This document shows positions 62,629-64,000 of a DNA stretch of 64,000 bases, one piece after another. Made by a program: the position numbers and the translations under genes. The notes under the pieces are model-generated. The model was not told where the DNA came from. It saw only the letters and a program-made list of their open reading frames with translations, and searched no databases. This DNA comes from Collinsella ihumii (GTDB taxonomy: Bacteria; Actinomycetota; Coriobacteriia; Coriobacteriales; Coriobacteriaceae), in assembly GCF_900046475.1 (NCBI RefSeq), contig NZ_FCOU01000002.1, positions 93,888 to 157,887 on the forward strand. Direction: 5' to 3'. Positions within the stretch are counted from its first letter, which is position 1, and each line of letters starts with the position of its first letter.

Positions 62629-64000
62629 ATGCCGCTTTTTCCTACACCGCGCGCAGCGCAACCGAACAGCATACCTGAGCCCGGAGCCACGGGCACTGGG
62701 CTTTTGCGCCGCTACCGTCCGCTCAGGACACGCGCGACCGGCGGCTTCGGCAGCGTGGAGATTTGCCTCGACACCCGCCTGCAGCGCCGCGTCGCCATCA
62801 AGCGCATCCCGCTGACCTCGCAAGGCGTCCGTACGGCATCCGACAACGTCGCCGCCGCCCTCATGGAAGCGCGCACCGCGAGCATGCTGCCGCACCCCAA
62901 CATCGTCTCGGTGATCGACTTCACGTACGACTCGGCATACGCCTACCTGGTCATGGAGTACGTCGACGGCATGAGCCTCGAGGAGTTCCTCGCCCAGGTC
63001 GACGGACACTCCCTGACCTATGACGAGGCGGCCAACGTCGCCGACGCGCTGGTCCAGGCGCTCAGCTATGCCCATGAGAACCGCGTGCTCCATCTGGACA
63101 TCAAGCCCGCCAACGTGCTGATCGACCGCAACGGCAACGTCAAGCTCGCCGATTTCGGCATGGCGACGCTCGCCACCGCCGCGGGGTTCGGCGGCGCGCG
63201 CGGCGGCACCATCGGCTACATGTCGCCCGAGCAGCTGCGCGGAGACGCCGTCGACGAGCGCACCGACATCTTCGCGCTCGCATCCGTGCTCTTCGAGGCC
63301 CTCTGCGGCTACGCGCCGTTTCGCGCACAGACGCCCGCCGAATCTGAAGAGCTGATCGACCAGGGCGTCACCCGTCCGAGCGAGCTTTTGCCCGACATTC
63401 CGCCCGCGTCGGAGGAGGCGCTGATGAGCGCCCTCTCCCCGGCGCCCCAGATGCGCATGGACAGCGTGGAGGAGTTCGGCGACCGCTTCTGCCGCGGGCT
63501 GGGGCATGCGCGCGACGGGCGGCGCAGCTTCGCCACCCTCATCGCGCGGCTGACCTCCGACGAGCAGGACCCCGACGCCGAGGCCGACGAGCGCCCCGAG
63601 CGCACCTGGGAGCTCGATCCCAAGGAGGGCTACCTCGGAAGCCAGACCGCCCATGCGCGGCGCATCGCCGCGGGCGTGGTCGCCGGCGCGTCGGTGGCCG
63701 TCGTCAGCTGGAGCCTGCTTGGCACCGTGGGCCTGGTGGAGACGCTGCCGCGCCTGGCCTCGGCCGCGGCCATCGGCGTCGAGGCGGTGAGGGCGCGCAA
63801 GCTCACCTACTTCGTCGACTGCCAGCGCCTCGTCGGCGACCTCAAGCGCGCGGCGGAGAAGGGCGCGCTCGAGCGCAGGATGCGCTTCTACGCCCACCTC
63901 TCCCTGCTGATCGTGGACGAGGTGGGCTACCTGGACGTGGACAAGGAGGGGGCGGACCTGCTGTTCCAGCTGGTCTCCAGGAGGTACGAGAGGAGGTCGA
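62629..64000 (+). CDS. Serine/threonine protein kinase, joined in frame to istB sequence (runs off window)
   Basis: From ATG 62629 the protein has a Hanks-type kinase domain (about 25-290): Gly loop RATGGFGSVEICLD, Lys in RVAIKRI, catalytic loop VLHLDIKPANVLID (Arg of HRD replaced by Leu), LADFGMATL, and GGTIGYMSPEQLRGDAVDER. A juxtamembrane part and one membrane helix (IAAGVVAGASVAVVSWSLLG, about residue 345) follow. From about 63770 the reading becomes IstB-like without a frame change. The kinase part would phosphorylate Ser/Thr in cytoplasmic targets. The ribosome binding site is weak (GCAGGACC). Whether the fusion exists in the cell is doubtful. Confidence 0.8.
   Translation, partial: MPLFPTPRAAQPNSIPEPGATGTGLLRRYRPLRTRATGGFGSVEICLDTRLQRRVAIKRIPLTSQGVRTASDNVAAALMEARTASMLPHPNIVSVIDFTYDSAYAYLVMEYVDGMSLEEFLAQVDGHSLTYDEAANVADALVQALSYAHENRVLHLDIKPANVLIDRNGNVKLADFGMATLATAAGFGGARGGTIGYMSPEQLRGDAVDERTDIFALASVLFEALCGYAPFRAQTPAESEELIDQGVTRPSELLPDIPPASEEALMSALSPAPQMRMDSVEEFGDRFCRGLGHARDGRRSFATLIARLTSDEQDPDAEADERPERTWELDPKEGYLGSQTAHARRIAAGVVAGASVAVVSWSLLGTVGLVETLPRLASAAAIGVEAVRARKLTYFVDCQRLVGDLKRAAEKGALERRMRFYAHLSLLIVDEVGYLDVDKEGADLLFQLVSRRYERRS
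63770..64000 (+). mobile_element. istB: IS21-family istB fragment (partial)
   Basis: The last 75 codons read IGVEAVRARKLTYFVDCQRL, VGDLKRAAEKGALERRMRFY, AHLSLLIVDEVGYLDVDKEG and ADLLFQLVSRRYERRS, the middle of the IstB transposition helper ATPase (Walker B is LLIVDEVGYL). The Walker A half is absent and the kinase gene continues straight into it. AGG Arg codons become frequent exactly here, unlike the CGC-rich kinase part. It is a truncated element or an assembly join at an insertion sequence. Confidence 0.75.

Overview
The window is high-GC DNA with actinobacterial (Coriobacteriia) character, most like a Collinsella-type gut anaerobe. This is inferred from gene content: an adenosylcobalamin-dependent ribonucleotide reductase, a single-chain pyruvate:ferredoxin oxidoreductase, glucose- and sucrose-type PTS permeases, and a ferredoxin-containing aldo/keto reductase. 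I see no rRNA, tRNA or CRISPR array.

Layout. 1-9.7 kb: the 5' part of a glucose-family PTS permease, three modules pairing an Xre regulator with a membrane protein or domain, acetyltransferases (one fused to GrpB), a broken fructosamine-kinase-like gene and an ABC-F protein. 9.8-15.6 kb: an alpha-amylase-family enzyme, membrane proteins, a frameshifted macrodomain gene, an Rrf2 regulator and a nitroreductase. 15.7-21.7 kb: a five-gene dlt-like operon (adenylating enzyme, PLP decarboxylase, carrier protein, MBOAT, SGNH protein). 22.4-30.3 kb: a two-component system, an AKR, sdpR-sdpI, a LysO-like exporter, an SDR and an MBL hydrolase. 30.4-38.1 kb: nrdJ, a frameshifted methyltransferase, a candidate type I toxin-antitoxin-like locus and a UvrA paralogue. 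38.2-42.9 kb: the sucrose locus (LacI-type regulator, PTS EIIBCA, GH32 hydrolase). 43-51.2 kb: small and membrane proteins, two decayed gene fragments, a hydroxyacid dehydrogenase, a lower-GC nuclease-like gene between direct repeats, and nifJ. 51.6-58.7 kb: an NHLM-type peptide export operon with a short double-glycine precursor and an upstream SpoIIE phosphatase. 58.9-61.9 kb: recR, ybaB and dnaX in the usual cluster. 62.3-64 kb: a small coiled-coil protein and a Ser/Thr kinase joined in frame to an IS21 istB fragment at the window edge.

Intergenic DNA is rich in repeats. At least five palindromic families recur: (i) two-hairpin elements with ATTCATGAAT loops and a TTTCCGCAGGAAA core; (ii) a ~150-bp element present twice with compensating stem changes; (iii) elements ended by TAGGGAAAC...TTTCGC inverted repeats that in two places supply the stop codon of the neighbouring gene; (iv) GGTACGTCCCC elements; (v) GGGGACGGGTT hairpins.

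Sequence quality is a concern. Two places carry sequence matching the 19-bp Tn5 mosaic end used in sequencing adapters, one of them inside the fructosamine-kinase-like gene. Three other genes (macrodomain, methyltransferase, dnaX) are broken by apparent one-base indels in G/C runs. These breaks are more likely sequencing or assembly errors than biology, so pseudogene calls here are provisional.
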